Under the pieces are notes generated by a model, which worked only from the letters and a program-made list of their open reading frames with translations, was not told where the DNA came from and made no database searches. A stretch of DNA of 25,257 bases from Ancrocorticia sp039812645 (GTDB taxonomy: Bacteria > Actinomycetota > Actinomycetes > Actinomycetales > Actinomycetaceae), in assembly GCA_039812645.1 (NCBI GenBank), contig JBDIAV010000041.1:1-25257 (forward strand). Reading direction: 5' to 3'. Shown piece by piece: positions 1-6,924 of the stretch (positions within the stretch are counted from its first letter, which is position 1; every line of letters starts with the position of its first letter). Position numbers and translations under genes: made by a program.

Positions 1-941
1 ACAATGTCGATAACCATCACTGTGGCCTTCGTGCCACTGGCCTCGTCAGCTGGGTAAACAAGCAGGACACGAGATCCAACCTTCACCCCTGAGAGTTCGG
101 GGACACCGCCACCGCTCTGGTAACTATCGGGCCAGGTCGACTGAATAGTGGCGCTATCGCCCCAGTTCCCGACCACGCCGTTGAATACGAAGGTATCCGT
201 GTCGGCAATCGGAGCACCCGTTCCTTCCGCCAGGACAACGGTTTGCGTCTCAGTGGGTGCGGCCGCGCCGTCGTCGAAGGTGATGGTGGGTTCAGCACCC
301 AAGTCGCCTGCCACGTTGACTCCCGCGGGCAGTTCGGCGTCAGTTGCAGTGGCTCCCGACAGCGCATCATTTGTGGGGCTGAGCGTCCCAAGAACATCTA
401 CCACGAAAACCAGCGTGGAGCCACCGGGAATGGAGCCGCTGTCCGTATCACCATAACCAAACTCGGGCGGGACGACGACGAGGACCTGGTCACCTACCTT
501 GGTGCCCTCCAGACCATACTTCCAACCGTCAACAACCTGGTTGAGGGAGAAAGTGGTGGACTGTCCACGGTCAAAGGAAGAATCGAACTGTGTACCGTCG
601 CTCCACAGGAAGCCCGCGTAATTAACGGATACATAAGCACCTGGCTGGACGGTCTCTCCGTCGCCCTCCGTGAGAGTCTTGACGGAAATTGACGTGGGAG
701 GGTCAGCACTGACGGTCTTCATCGTGGGCTTACCGTCCGCGAACGTCACCTCTGGCAACTCGCCGGAAGGATCACGATCAACGGTCGGGGCTTCGGTAGC
801 CCCTGTATCGTCAGCCTGCGCTGAAGCGCTGGAACTCGGCGAGCTTGAACTGGAATCGTCGTTGGAGCAAGCCACAAGGGAGAAGGAGAGCGCGCCAGAC
901 AGCAGCGCCGCAAGAATCTTGGAATGAGGTTTTTTCACCAT
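1..941 (-). CDS. FKBP-type peptidyl-prolyl cis-trans isomerase, lipoprotein (3' end outside window)
   Basis: Predicted secreted prolyl isomerase that helps proteins fold outside the membrane. The translated minus strand begins with a basic signal peptide and a lipobox LVAC with the lipid-modified Cys at about residue 25, then a Ser-rich linker. A first FKBP domain (about residues 75-170) carries the family signatures: VNYAGFLWSDGTQFDSS, the VVDGWKYGLEGTKVGD stretch with the pocket Trp, and PPEFGYGD followed by IPGGSTLVF. A second FKBP-like repeat follows (from about residue 185) but lacks the GW pocket motif, so it may be structural; it runs off the left edge. The ATG at 941 is almost on top of the AGGG motif; the adjacent GTG at 938 has AGGG seven bases upstream and may be the real start. 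It diverges from the Nei-type glycosylase gene. Family assignment is sure; substrates are unknown. Confidence 0.88.
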   Translation of the reverse strand, partial: MVKKPHSKILAALLSGALSFSLVACSNDDSSSSSPSSSASAQADDTGATEAPTVDRDPSGELPEVTFADGKPTMKTVSADPPTSISVKTLTEGDGETVQPGAYVSVNYAGFLWSDGTQFDSSFDRGQSTTFSLNQVVDGWKYGLEGTKVGDQVLVVVPPEFGYGDTDSGSIPGGSTLVFVVDVLGTLSPTNDALSGATATDAELPAGVNVAGDLGAEPTITFDDGAAAPTETQTVVLAEGTGAPIADTDTFVFNGVVGNWGDSATIQSTWPDSYQSGGGVPELSGVKVGSRVLLVYPADEASGTKATVMVIDI

Positions 942-1022
942 TCCACCCTAAGCCCATAGTTTGGAACTTCCCTGTAAATATGAGAAAAGAGTCCAGAGCA
1001 ACAGGTGACGAGCGTCGGGGAC

Positions 1023-1028
1023 TAGAAT
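1023..1028 (+). promoter_or_regulatory. Candidate -10 element of the glycosylase gene
   Basis: TAGAAT fits the TANNNT pattern of actinobacterial -10 boxes and lies 35 bases before the glycosylase ATG. No convincing -35 is visible, so this is a weak prediction. Confidence 0.3.
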
Positions 1029-1062
1029 TGTGTGTCAACGAAGGCCACGAGGAAAGGTTGTC

Positions 1063-1872
1063 ATGCCGGAAGGTCACGTGCTCCATCGACTGGCTCACGC
1101 AGTCACTGAGAACTTCGCAGGACATGAGGTTGAATCCTCCAGCCCACAAGGCCGCTTCACCGGTGCCGCTCTCCTCAACGGTGACGTTCTCACCAGCGCT
1201 GAAACCTGGGGCAAACACCTTTTCGTGTCGTTTGCCTCCACCCAGGAACAGGTACATATCCATCTGGGGATCTACGGAACGTTGCGTTTCGCAGAGGGAG
1301 TACCACCCGTGATAGGCCAAGTACGCTGGCGGCTCAGCAATGGTGAGCATACAGCGGATCTTCGCGGGCCAGCGGCATGCTCGTTACTCGATCCACCCGA
1401 GGTCCAGAAGATCCTTGACCGGCTTGGACCTGATCCCCTTCGTTCGGACGCCGACCCACAGAAGTTTATTGATCGGGTTCGCCGCTCACGGGCTCCCATC
1501 GCCACACTCCTCATGGATCAATCAGTCATTGCCGGCACCGGCAATATTTACCGTGCGGAGGTACTGTTCCGGTTGGGCATTGATCCCAACCTGCCCGGGC
1601 GTTCGTTGAGCGTCGACGAAGCTCGCGCAATCTGGGACGACATGGTGGCGCTCATGGAGGTGGGTCGCGTACGCGGCCGTATCGATACCGTCCGTCCCGA
1701 GCATGAGCCCGAGGCCATGGGACGCCCGCCGCGCGTGGACGATCACGGCGGTGAGGTGTATGTCTATCGTCGTCACGGCCTGCCATGCTGGGTGTGTGGC
1801 TCGGAAGTTCTCACCCGGGTGGTTGGGGGTCGGAATCTTTTCTGGTGCCCGACCTGCCAGGCTACGGGCTAA
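1063..1872 (+). CDS. nei: Fpg/Nei-family DNA glycosylase / AP lyase (endonuclease VIII type)
   Basis: Base-excision-repair enzyme that removes oxidised bases and cuts the resulting abasic site. The mature N-terminus PEGH supplies the catalytic Pro2 and Glu3 typical of the Nei branch rather than the Fpg branch. Lys51 in ETWGKHLF matches the conserved beta-turn lysine. The helix-two-turn-helix region includes SVIAGTGNIYRAEVLF, and a C-terminal zinc finger is complete (Cys242, Cys245, Cys262, Cys265; spacing C-x2-C-x16-C-x2-C). At 269 residues the length is normal. The start at 1063 is chosen over upstream in-frame starts because it gives the catalytic N-terminus and has GAAAGG just upstream. 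Actinobacteria often have several Nei paralogues; which one this is cannot be told from the sequence alone. The last 13 bases around its stop are repeated 20 bp downstream. Confidence 0.93.
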   Translation: MPEGHVLHRLAHAVTENFAGHEVESSSPQGRFTGAALLNGDVLTSAETWGKHLFVSFASTQEQVHIHLGIYGTLRFAEGVPPVIGQVRWRLSNGEHTADLRGPAACSLLDPPEVQKILDRLGPDPLRSDADPQKFIDRVRRSRAPIATLLMDQSVIAGTGNIYRAEVLFRLGIDPNLPGRSLSVDEARAIWDDMVALMEVGRVRGRIDTVRPEHEPEAMGRPPRVDDHGGEVYVYRRHGLPCWVCGSEVLTRVVGGRNLFWCPTCQATG

Positions 1873-1893
1873 TGTGCCGGGCTACGGGCTAAT
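1861..1893. repeat. Direct repeat duplicating the end of the glycosylase gene
   Basis: The 13-mer GCTACGGGCTAAT occurs at 1861-1873, covering the last codons and stop of the glycosylase gene, and again at 1881-1893 in the spacer. Period 20 bp. One of several such echoes of gene ends in this window. Confidence 0.85.
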
Positions 1894-1923
1894 AAGGTGG
1901 GCAGCTCTACCCTAGAGAAAGCA

Positions 1924-1956
1924 CCGCCAATGGACGGCGGAAGAGATTCTCTTTTC
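1924..1956 (+). terminator. Weak candidate terminator after the glycosylase gene
   Basis: CCGCC (1924-1928) pairs with GGCGG (1936-1940) around a 7-nt loop, directly followed by AAGAG-ATT-CTCTT and a short T run (1952-1955). The stems are short and the T-tract poor, so this is tentative. Confidence 0.3.
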
Positions 1957-2064
1957 AGAAAGCCGTAAACTGACGACGAGAAATACAACAACCGGAGCCC
2001 ACGGCGGAGACACCATGCTCCACACCGACCCGAACCACGAACCCCGAACTAGCACGGAGTAACC

Positions 2065-2268
2065 ATGCGCGTTTTGACCTTCATCTTGGCCCTCTACCTG
2101 TTCGTGACGTTGCTACTTTTCGGATTTGGTATTCTCTACTTCTTCTTTAAGTCGCTCGCCGACAAGGACAAAGAGCAGGCAGAAATTGGCAAGTACTATG
2201 CTCTGCGGTCGCCCTTATGGCCAATGCTGGCTTGGCAGTTTATTCAGGAACGATTTGGGAATCACTAG
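2065..2268 (+). CDS. Small membrane protein, unknown function
   Basis: A 67-residue protein I do not recognise. Residues 4-29 form one long hydrophobic segment rich in Leu and Phe, followed by a charged stretch (KSLADKDKEQAEIGKYY) and a short aromatic tail, so it is probably a single-pass inner-membrane protein with a cytoplasmic C-terminus. CGGAG eight bases before the ATG is a good ribosome binding site. Upstream, a 15-codon open frame (2015-2062) with its own GGAG stops two bases before this ATG and could be a coupled leader peptide. The next gene starts 91 bp downstream after an AT-rich spacer. Confidence 0.65.
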   Translation: MRVLTFILALYLFVTLLLFGFGILYFFFKSLADKDKEQAEIGKYYALRSPLWPMLAWQFIQERFGNH

Positions 2269-2359
2269 ATCCACTGTCGCTGAGCAGGAATTTCGGCCAT
2301 TGATCTTCGGAACTCCACAAACTAACAAATGCGAACATTCATTCCTATAACATAAGGAC

Positions 2360-3220
2360 ATGAATCAATCTAAGGGATTACATAATCCACTATCTTCGCA
2401 CACCCCAGCAGAGCAACCAGGGGTGTTTCCTCACAACACTTTTCCCCAGGGAGAGTTTTCGCCACCGCCACCGCTACCCCCTGAGCCCGTCGCCCGGAAA
2501 AAGAAACCTTTATATAAGAAATGGTGGGCATGGCTCATCGCCATCCTCATTATTGGCGGAATTGGCTCGACGCTAGGCAACGACGGCGAGGATGACGCTC
2601 TCACAAGTAGCTCCGCTCCTGCAGCATCAGTAGAAGCAACCGACGTCCCTCACAACAACCAGACCCCAGTTACAGCCACCGAAACACCCACGAATACAGA
2701 CGACGAAGCTTCCCGACAGATTGAAGAGGAAGCCTCCAAGAAGGTGGAAGAAGCAGCAGCCACCGCAGCCGCGGATAGCCAGCCTGAGACAACATTGGGT
2801 CAATCAAACGCCGCCAAAAAGGCTCGGGACTACCTCAAATTTATGCCCTTTTCACGTAGTGGCCTTATCGAGCAATTGGAATTCGAAGGATTCACCACCG
2901 AGGACGCCACCTACGCAGTCGACAACATCACGGTCGACTGGAACGAACAAGCCATAAAGAAGGCAAAGAGCTACCTCGATCTCATGGCCTTTTCACATAG
3001 CGGCCTCATCGAACAGTTGGAATTCGAAGGATTCACCACCGAGGACGCCACCTACGCAGTCGACAACGTCACCGTAGACTGGAACGAACAGGCCGCCCAG
3101 AAAGCTCAAGAGTACCTGGACTTCATGGCCTTCTCACGGGAAGAACTCATTGGGCAACTGGTCTTCGAAGGATTTTCTCAGTCAGAGGCCGAATACGGTG
3201 CAACGGCTGTAGGTTACTAG
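2360..3220 (+). CDS. Membrane-anchored protein with three Ltp-type repeats
   Basis: A 286-residue protein with a proline-rich cytoplasmic-looking N-terminus (residues 1-45), a basic patch (ARKKKPLYKK), one membrane segment (about 55-73), an acidic/Ala-rich linker with coiled-coil character (about 75-148), then three repeats of about 45 residues (150-194, 195-241, 242-286). Each repeat has the shape KA-x-x-YL-x-x-M-x-FS-x-x-x-LI-x-QL-x-FEGF-(T/S)-x-x-(D/E)A-x-Y, the pattern of the Ltp (host cell surface-exposed lipoprotein) family. The founding member is a phage lipoprotein that blocks superinfection; most actinobacterial relatives are of unknown function. This one has no Cys lipobox and is anchored by the transmembrane helix. 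A TATAAC at 2346-2351 would put transcription almost at the ATG, so a leaderless or very short-leader message is possible. A hairpin 3244-3266 without a T-tract follows the gene. Confidence 0.87.
   Translation: MNQSKGLHNPLSSHTPAEQPGVFPHNTFPQGEFSPPPPLPPEPVARKKKPLYKKWWAWLIAILIIGGIGSTLGNDGEDDALTSSSAPAASVEATDVPHNNQTPVTATETPTNTDDEASRQIEEEASKKVEEAAATAAADSQPETTLGQSNAAKKARDYLKFMPFSRSGLIEQLEFEGFTTEDATYAVDNITVDWNEQAIKKAKSYLDLMAFSHSGLIEQLEFEGFTTEDATYAVDNVTVDWNEQAAQKAQEYLDFMAFSREELIGQLVFEGFSQSEAEYGATAVGY
2807..3217 (+). repeat. Three tandem in-frame repeats encoding the Ltp domains
   Basis: Units 2807-2941, 2942-3082 and 3083-3217 encode the three repeat domains. Units 1 and 2 are nearly identical in DNA across the block encoding EFEGFTTEDATYAVDN, indicating a recent duplication; unit 3 has diverged. 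Confidence 0.9.
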
Positions 3221-3239
3221 GCCGGTTCTGTAGGTTACT
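3207..3239. repeat. Direct repeat duplicating the end of the Ltp gene
   Basis: CTGTAGGTTACT at 3207-3218 (the last codons, ending at the stop) recurs at 3228-3239 in the spacer, period 21 bp. Confidence 0.85.
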
Positions 3240-3319
3240 GGGTCCGGAGCAGTCTCAGCTCTCCGGCAAGCTGAGCCGCTCGGTCAGAACAGTTCAGAAA
3301 CACAAAACAACCAGTTGAG

Positions 3320-3360
3320 AAAAAAGTAGTGCCGCATCATCACCTGATGCGGCACCACTT
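3320..3360 (-). terminator. Rho-independent terminator of tRNA-Ser
   Basis: On the minus strand a stem of 11 perfect base pairs (TGCCGCATCA against TGATGCGGCA plus one more), extended by four pairs beyond one mismatch, is followed directly by six T (A run at 3320-3325 on the plus strand). It lies about 60 bp past the tRNA 3' end. Confidence 0.9.
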
Positions 3361-3371
3361 CCAGAAACTTT

Positions 3372-3406
3372 CCCAATTCCCGAGAATGCATTCCTCGGGA
3401 TTTGGA
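3372..3406 (-). other. Imperfect hairpin in the tRNA-Ser trailer
   Basis: CCCGAG pairs with CTCGGG around a 9-nt loop, extended outwards by further pairs with one mismatch, between the tRNA and its terminator. It could be a precursor-processing structure; function unknown. Confidence 0.5.
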
Positions 3407-3421
3407 ATAAGACCCTTAACG

Positions 3422-3506
3422 CGGAGGATGGGGGATTCGAACCCCCGAGGGCTTGCACCCAACACGCTTTCCAAGCGTGCGCCATAGGCCACTAGGCGAA
3501 TCCTCC
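3422..3506 (-). tRNA. tRNA-Ser, anticodon GGA
   Basis: Read on the minus strand, acceptor GGAGGAT pairs with ATCCTCC, followed by discriminator G as expected for serine. The anticodon arm is CACGC-TTGGAAA-GCGTG with anticodon GGA (reads UCC/UCU). A long variable arm, diagnostic of class II tRNAs, precedes the T arm GGGGG-TTCGAAT-CCCCC. The 3' CCA is not encoded. The position next to a tRNA-editing enzyme gene and the SRP RNA makes a small translation-related cluster. Confidence 0.96.
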
Positions 3507-3527
3507 TTGCGCTTAACGCGCCCAATT

Positions 3528-3533
3528 AGCTTA
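3528..3533 (-). promoter_or_regulatory. Candidate -10 element of tRNA-Ser
   Basis: TAAGCT on the minus strand sits about 22 bp before the tRNA 5' end. The same hexamer is the -10 of the SRP RNA promoter in this window. The -35 region is weak. Confidence 0.4.
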
Positions 3534-3648
3534 GCCCATTGCCGGAGAATTTAGCGAATCGCAGGGGTGAGATGCGAGGCACGTTTTGCCCACATCGGTT
3601 ACCCGGTTGCCCGCATACCACCACCAACGTTCCTCACCGCACCGGGAC

Positions 3649-4212
3649 TCACTCAACCTCGTACGCAAGCCCCTCCACAACTTCTGCCCGTGGCAACGCT
3701 GCCAACAACGCTCCCGGCACAGCTAACTTCGAGGTCCGTAGCCCCGAACCAATAACACAGAATCCCTCGACCACGCGGGTGTCAATCAACAGACGCCAGC
3801 TCTCAGGAACGCCCACCGGAGTAATCCCGCCATACTCCATACCTGACGCCTCAACAGCACGCTCTTGCGGCCAAAATGAACACTTCCGAACATCTAGCAA
3901 CGGTTTCACAACATGATTGACGTCAGCCCTCGTCGTCGCTCTGACGACAGCCGCAGCAACTCGCTCCTCACCGGAACGCTTGCCTGCAACCAGAACACAG
4001 TTACAGGATAAATAGATGTCCATCTCGTAGTGGTCGGTCATCGACTCCGTATCCGCGAAGTCGGGATCAATCGCGGCGACGACAGCCCGGCCCGCCAAGT
4101 CCGGCTCATGTTCAGCCAAACGCCGCAGTTCGTTAGCCACAGGCGCAGCCAACAGATCCAAGTTGTCGAGTGCTTTCACCCACGTGGCGGTACCCATTCC
4201 ATCACTAACCAT
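3649..4212 (-). CDS. YbaK/EbsC-family aminoacyl-tRNA deacylase
   Basis: Free-standing editing-domain protein; members of this family hydrolyse mischarged aminoacyl-tRNA such as Cys- or Ala-tRNA(Pro). The family core is plain in the C-terminal half: KCSFWPQERAVEASGMEYGG, then ITPVGVPESW, LLIDTRVVEG, IGSGLRTSKLAVPG and LPRAEVVEGLA. The predicted length is 187 residues. The ATG at 4212 is preferred over an upstream GTG at 4230 because AGGA lies eight to nine bases before it. The N-terminal half, where the family usually has its catalytic Lys, is less typical, so the substrate is uncertain. A perfect 17-bp palindrome lies just upstream of the start and may control the gene. Confidence 0.85.
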   Translation of the reverse strand: MVSDGMGTATWVKALDNLDLLAAPVANELRRLAEHEPDLAGRAVVAAIDPDFADTESMTDHYEMDIYLSCNCVLVAGKRSGEERVAAAVVRATTRADVNHVVKPLLDVRKCSFWPQERAVEASGMEYGGITPVGVPESWRLLIDTRVVEGFCVIGSGLRTSKLAVPGALLAALPRAEVVEGLAYEVE

Positions 4213-4236
4213 GCAATCAATCCTATACACCCAGGG

Positions 4237-4253
4237 GTTAATTGCTAATTAAC
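4237..4253. promoter_or_regulatory. Perfect inverted repeat, candidate operator
   Basis: GTTAATTGCTAATTAAC has 7-bp arms around a 3-bp centre, 25-41 bp upstream of the YbaK-family ATG, in an AT-rich patch. Position and symmetry suit a repressor site; the regulator is unknown. Confidence 0.5.
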
Positions 4254-4417
4254 ATCCCGTGGGGCAAACACACGCCTAGGCATCCGCACGTTTCCTCCGT
4301 GGTCTCTCCAGTGGTATCCCTCGCCGTATACGACGCCACGCGTCGCTGAAAGACCATGGAGGAAATACCATCGGATGCTCCATGGCAGACGGGCGTCGTC
4401 GTCGACCCATCAAGCAA

Positions 4418-4447
4418 TTGGCTCTCGCCGCCCAATTCGCGTAAGCT
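4418..4447 (+). promoter_or_regulatory. Promoter of the SRP RNA gene
   Basis: TTGGCT (4418-4423) and TAAGCT (4442-4447) are separated by 18 bp. A start seven to eight bases past the -10 falls at 4454/4455, the first base of the closing stem of the RNA. Confidence 0.7.
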
Positions 4448-4454
4448 AGTCCCC

Positions 4455-4545
4455 GACTCCCCACGTGGTGTCATCTTGCAAAACTCCCCCAGGGCCGGAA
4501 GGCAGCAAGGGTATGTGGGCTCTGACAGGTGCGTGGGGAGTCCTC
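4455..4545 (+). ncRNA. ffs: Signal recognition particle 4.5S RNA
   Basis: Small cytoplasmic RNA that binds Ffh and targets ribosomes making membrane proteins to FtsY. The closing stem GACTCCCCACG (4455-4465) pairs perfectly over 11 bp with CGTGGGGAGTC (4532-4542). The apical domain (about 4486-4520) has the universally conserved asymmetric loop and tetraloop: CAGGGCCGGAAGGCAGCAAG, where GGAA caps the helix and AGCA is the Ffh-binding loop strand. The length of about 90 nt fits a bacterial short-type SRP RNA. The 3' end is estimated from the stem; no T-rich terminator is obvious. Confidence 0.9.
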
Positions 4546-4686
4546 TATCCCGGCCACATTCTGGTTCCTAACCCCCAGATTCCGCCTCACGTCACCCATT
4601 CCACGGCGAATGTTGCCCATTCCTCCCACAGGATCATGCGCAAAGCCCTGCACTCCGCTACCGTTATCGGTGTGAGTGAAGGCAAC

Positions 4687-5283
4687 ATGACAGCCCGTGC
4701 AGAGTACCGCAAGCGTACTCAACAGAGGCAAACGGTCGTATTCGGAAGCATCTTGGCCACTATGGGTGTGCTATTGCTGCTGTCCATGCTGGTGTGGAGC
4801 GGCATCATGCCGGTTCCTTTCGAGCGTAAGTTCTCGGAAGCACCCGATCCCAACCGCGCCATTACGCCGTGCCTTCCCGCAGAACCTACCCCGGCCGTTG
4901 ACCTCGCGACGATTACCGTCAACGTCTACAACTCTACAAATCGCACGGGTATTGGCGGCGAAGCATCCAGCGCTTTCACAAATATGGGAATCTCCGTCCC
5001 CAACCCGGCGGCGAACTGGAGTTCTTCCACACTTCCCGAGCCAGCACGTATCATCACCGGTCCCACCGGAGTTGTTGAAGCTTATACTCTCGCGCAGTAC
5101 ATCCCAGATTCCGTTATTGCTATCAACCCCGACGAGACCACCGACGTTCTGACCGTTGTTCTCGGCTCCGCCTGGGACGGACTGAAGGCTTGGCAAACGG
5201 TCTACCTGGAGAATCCAGAGCGCCTACTCACATCCCAGGAGGGGTGTGTACCGACCGAGGAAGTACAACCGGCGGACAAGTAA
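4687..5283 (+). CDS. LytR_C domain membrane protein
   Basis: A 198-residue protein with a short basic cytoplasmic tail (EYRKRTQQRQ), one membrane helix (about 16-38), a Pro-rich linker and an extracellular LytR_C domain (about 75-180) that begins ITVNVYNSTNRTGIGGEASS, the family hallmark. Such proteins lie next to or fused with LytR-CpsA-Psr cell-wall ligases in actinobacteria; the domain's exact role is unsettled. The ATG at 4687 has GAAGG five bases upstream; a GTG at 4672 in frame is possible. Upstream extension is excluded because it would read through the SRP RNA. It ends at a strong bidirectional terminator facing the uracil permease gene. Confidence 0.83.
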   Translation: MTARAEYRKRTQQRQTVVFGSILATMGVLLLLSMLVWSGIMPVPFERKFSEAPDPNRAITPCLPAEPTPAVDLATITVNVYNSTNRTGIGGEASSAFTNMGISVPNPAANWSSSTLPEPARIITGPTGVVEAYTLAQYIPDSVIAINPDETTDVLTVVLGSAWDGLKAWQTVYLENPERLLTSQEGCVPTEEVQPADK

Positions 5284-5298
5284 CGCGAACAAGTAACG
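5276..5298. repeat. Direct repeat duplicating the end of the LytR_C gene
   Basis: ACAAGTAACG at 5276-5285, containing the stop TAA, recurs at 5289-5298, period 13 bp. Confidence 0.75.
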
Positions 5299-5425
5299 GA
5301 AGGGTCGACGACGACCTGCCAGTAGTAAGCGGCTCACCCCTGCTCAGCAGCCACGTCCACCCCTCAGAGCCCGGTACCAGAAGTCCATGGCCCGTCAATT
5401 TCATTATGCATCCATAGTTTTCGCT

Positions 5426-5468
5426 CAATACAAGGTGCCCACGAAATTACCGTGGGCACCTTGTATTG
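5426..5468. terminator. Bidirectional terminator between convergent genes
   Basis: CAATACAAGGTGCCCACG (5426-5443) pairs perfectly with 5451-5468 around a 7-nt loop. It lies between the LytR_C gene (+) and the uracil permease gene (-). The T-tracts are weak on both sides, but the 18-bp stem is the strongest in the window. Confidence 0.88.
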
Positions 5469-5484
5469 CTTGATTTATCGAAGC

Positions 5485-6924
5485 TTACTTGATCGGAGGG
5501 TCCAGGTTGAGGACCTGCTCCACAGCCGATTCTGGGTGGTTGTGCTTACGACGCCACCAGCCATAATTATGCTCACGCACCAACGCGGTCTCGTCGAGCT
5601 CGGTGCCCGCCGGAGCCGAGGCTGGTGACGCAGATTCCAGCGACGTGCCACGCAAGCGCGAGATAGAACGCATCGCGTGGTAGAGGATAATCGCCCCGAA
5701 GGAACCCAAGGCGATGCCCTCGAATACCATGTCACCCCAATGCCAGGTGAAGTTAGCAATAGCCACCACCATGGCAATGGCCGCGGTATTGAGGTTGACC
5801 GGGTCAGAGAAGTCCACCTTGTTCTGCACCCAGATACGCACACCCAGCATGCCAATCATGCCGTAGAGGATCGTGGCCGCACCGCCCAGCACACCCGGAG
5901 GGATCGTGGCAATGATCTGGCCAAACTTGGGGAACATGGAGAGACTAAGTGCGAAGATCGCCGCCACCACATAGGCAGCTGTCGAATACACCTTGGTCGC
6001 CGCCATTACCCCAATATTCTCGGCGTATGTGGTGGTTCCCGAACCTCCGCCGCTTCCGGCAATCATGGTCGAGACGCCGTCGGCGAAGAGCGCCTTGCCG
6101 GTGAGATCATCGAGCTCGCGGCCGGTCATAGCAGACACGGACTTCACGTGCCCAACGTTTTCAGCCACAAGCACGAGAACAACGGGGATGAACAGTCCGA
6201 GCAGAGTGATATCGAAAGCAGGCGCATGGAACTGGGGAAGCCCCACCCATCCAGCTCCGGAAATCGCATCAAAGTTGACCTCGCCGCGGATCACTGCCAC
6301 AGCGTAGCCAATGAGCACACCAAAGAGGATCGAGAGACGCCCAATAATGCCCTTGAACAGCACGGTTACGAGCAACACGCCCACGATGGTGGCGATAGCA
6401 GTGACCGGAGCGGCCTTGACGTTGTTCCATGCTGCGGGAGCGAGGTTGAAGCCAATAAGCGCCACAATAGTTCCGGTAACCACCGGCGGCATGAGCTTAT
6501 CGATCCAGCGTGCGCCGGCAAAATGCACAATCACGCCGATGAGTGCCAACGCCAAACCAGCGGAGATAATGCCGCCCTGCGCCAGGCTCATCTTCTCTGG
6601 ATCGATAGGCTCCCCACCATCCATGACGTAGCCGGTCACCGCTCCGATCGGCGCAATGAGCGCAAATGAGGAGCCGAGGTAGCTGGGCAGACGGCCCGAG
6701 GTAACGCCGAGGAATAGCAGGGTGCCGATTCCCGTGAAGAAAAGAGTGGTTGAAGGGTCGAATCCGGTGAGAAGAGGAACGAGGAACGTCGCACCAAACA
6801 TGGCAACGACGTGCTGCGCACCAATCCCGATAGTGGCCGGCCATGCGAGACGCTCGTCAGGCTGCACCACCTCTCCGGGTGCGATATGGAGTCCGTCTCC
6901 GTGTAGCTTCCAGCCCTTGGCCAT
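5485..6924 (-). CDS. uraA: Uracil permease, NCS2 (nucleobase:cation symporter-2) family
   Basis: Inner-membrane proton-coupled importer of uracil (UraA type), 479 residues with about 14 hydrophobic segments. Family marks include QHVVAMFGATFLVPLLTG near the N-terminus, VAENVGHVKSVSAMTGREL with the substrate-binding Glu and the NVGH motif, and GSGGGSGTTTYAENIGVMA, the second Glu region. It has a slightly longer hydrophilic C-terminus than short UraA proteins. The start at 6924 is supported by GGGAGG eight bases upstream. It is transcribed alone and ends at the terminator shared with the LytR_C gene. Uracil is favoured over xanthine or urate by overall likeness, but specificity is inferred. Confidence 0.9.
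   Translation of the reverse strand: MAKGWKLHGDGLHIAPGEVVQPDERLAWPATIGIGAQHVVAMFGATFLVPLLTGFDPSTTLFFTGIGTLLFLGVTSGRLPSYLGSSFALIAPIGAVTGYVMDGGEPIDPEKMSLAQGGIISAGLALALIGVIVHFAGARWIDKLMPPVVTGTIVALIGFNLAPAAWNNVKAAPVTAIATIVGVLLVTVLFKGIIGRLSILFGVLIGYAVAVIRGEVNFDAISGAGWVGLPQFHAPAFDITLLGLFIPVVLVLVAENVGHVKSVSAMTGRELDDLTGKALFADGVSTMIAGSGGGSGTTTYAENIGVMAATKVYSTAAYVVAAIFALSLSMFPKFGQIIATIPPGVLGGAATILYGMIGMLGVRIWVQNKVDFSDPVNLNTAAIAMVVAIANFTWHWGDMVFEGIALGSFGAIILYHAMRSISRLRGTSLESASPASAPAGTELDETALVREHNYGWWRRKHNHPESAVEQVLNLDPPIK

Noticed and set aside
4465..4686. N-terminal extension of the LytR_C protein
   Set aside because: It would start inside the SRP RNA and lacks a ribosome site; the ATG at 4687 has GAAGG and gives a normal tail-helix-domain layout.
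5677..6669. Long plus-strand open frame (330 codons)
   Set aside because: Antisense to the uracil permease gene; His/Asn-rich composition fits a shadow of a membrane protein gene.
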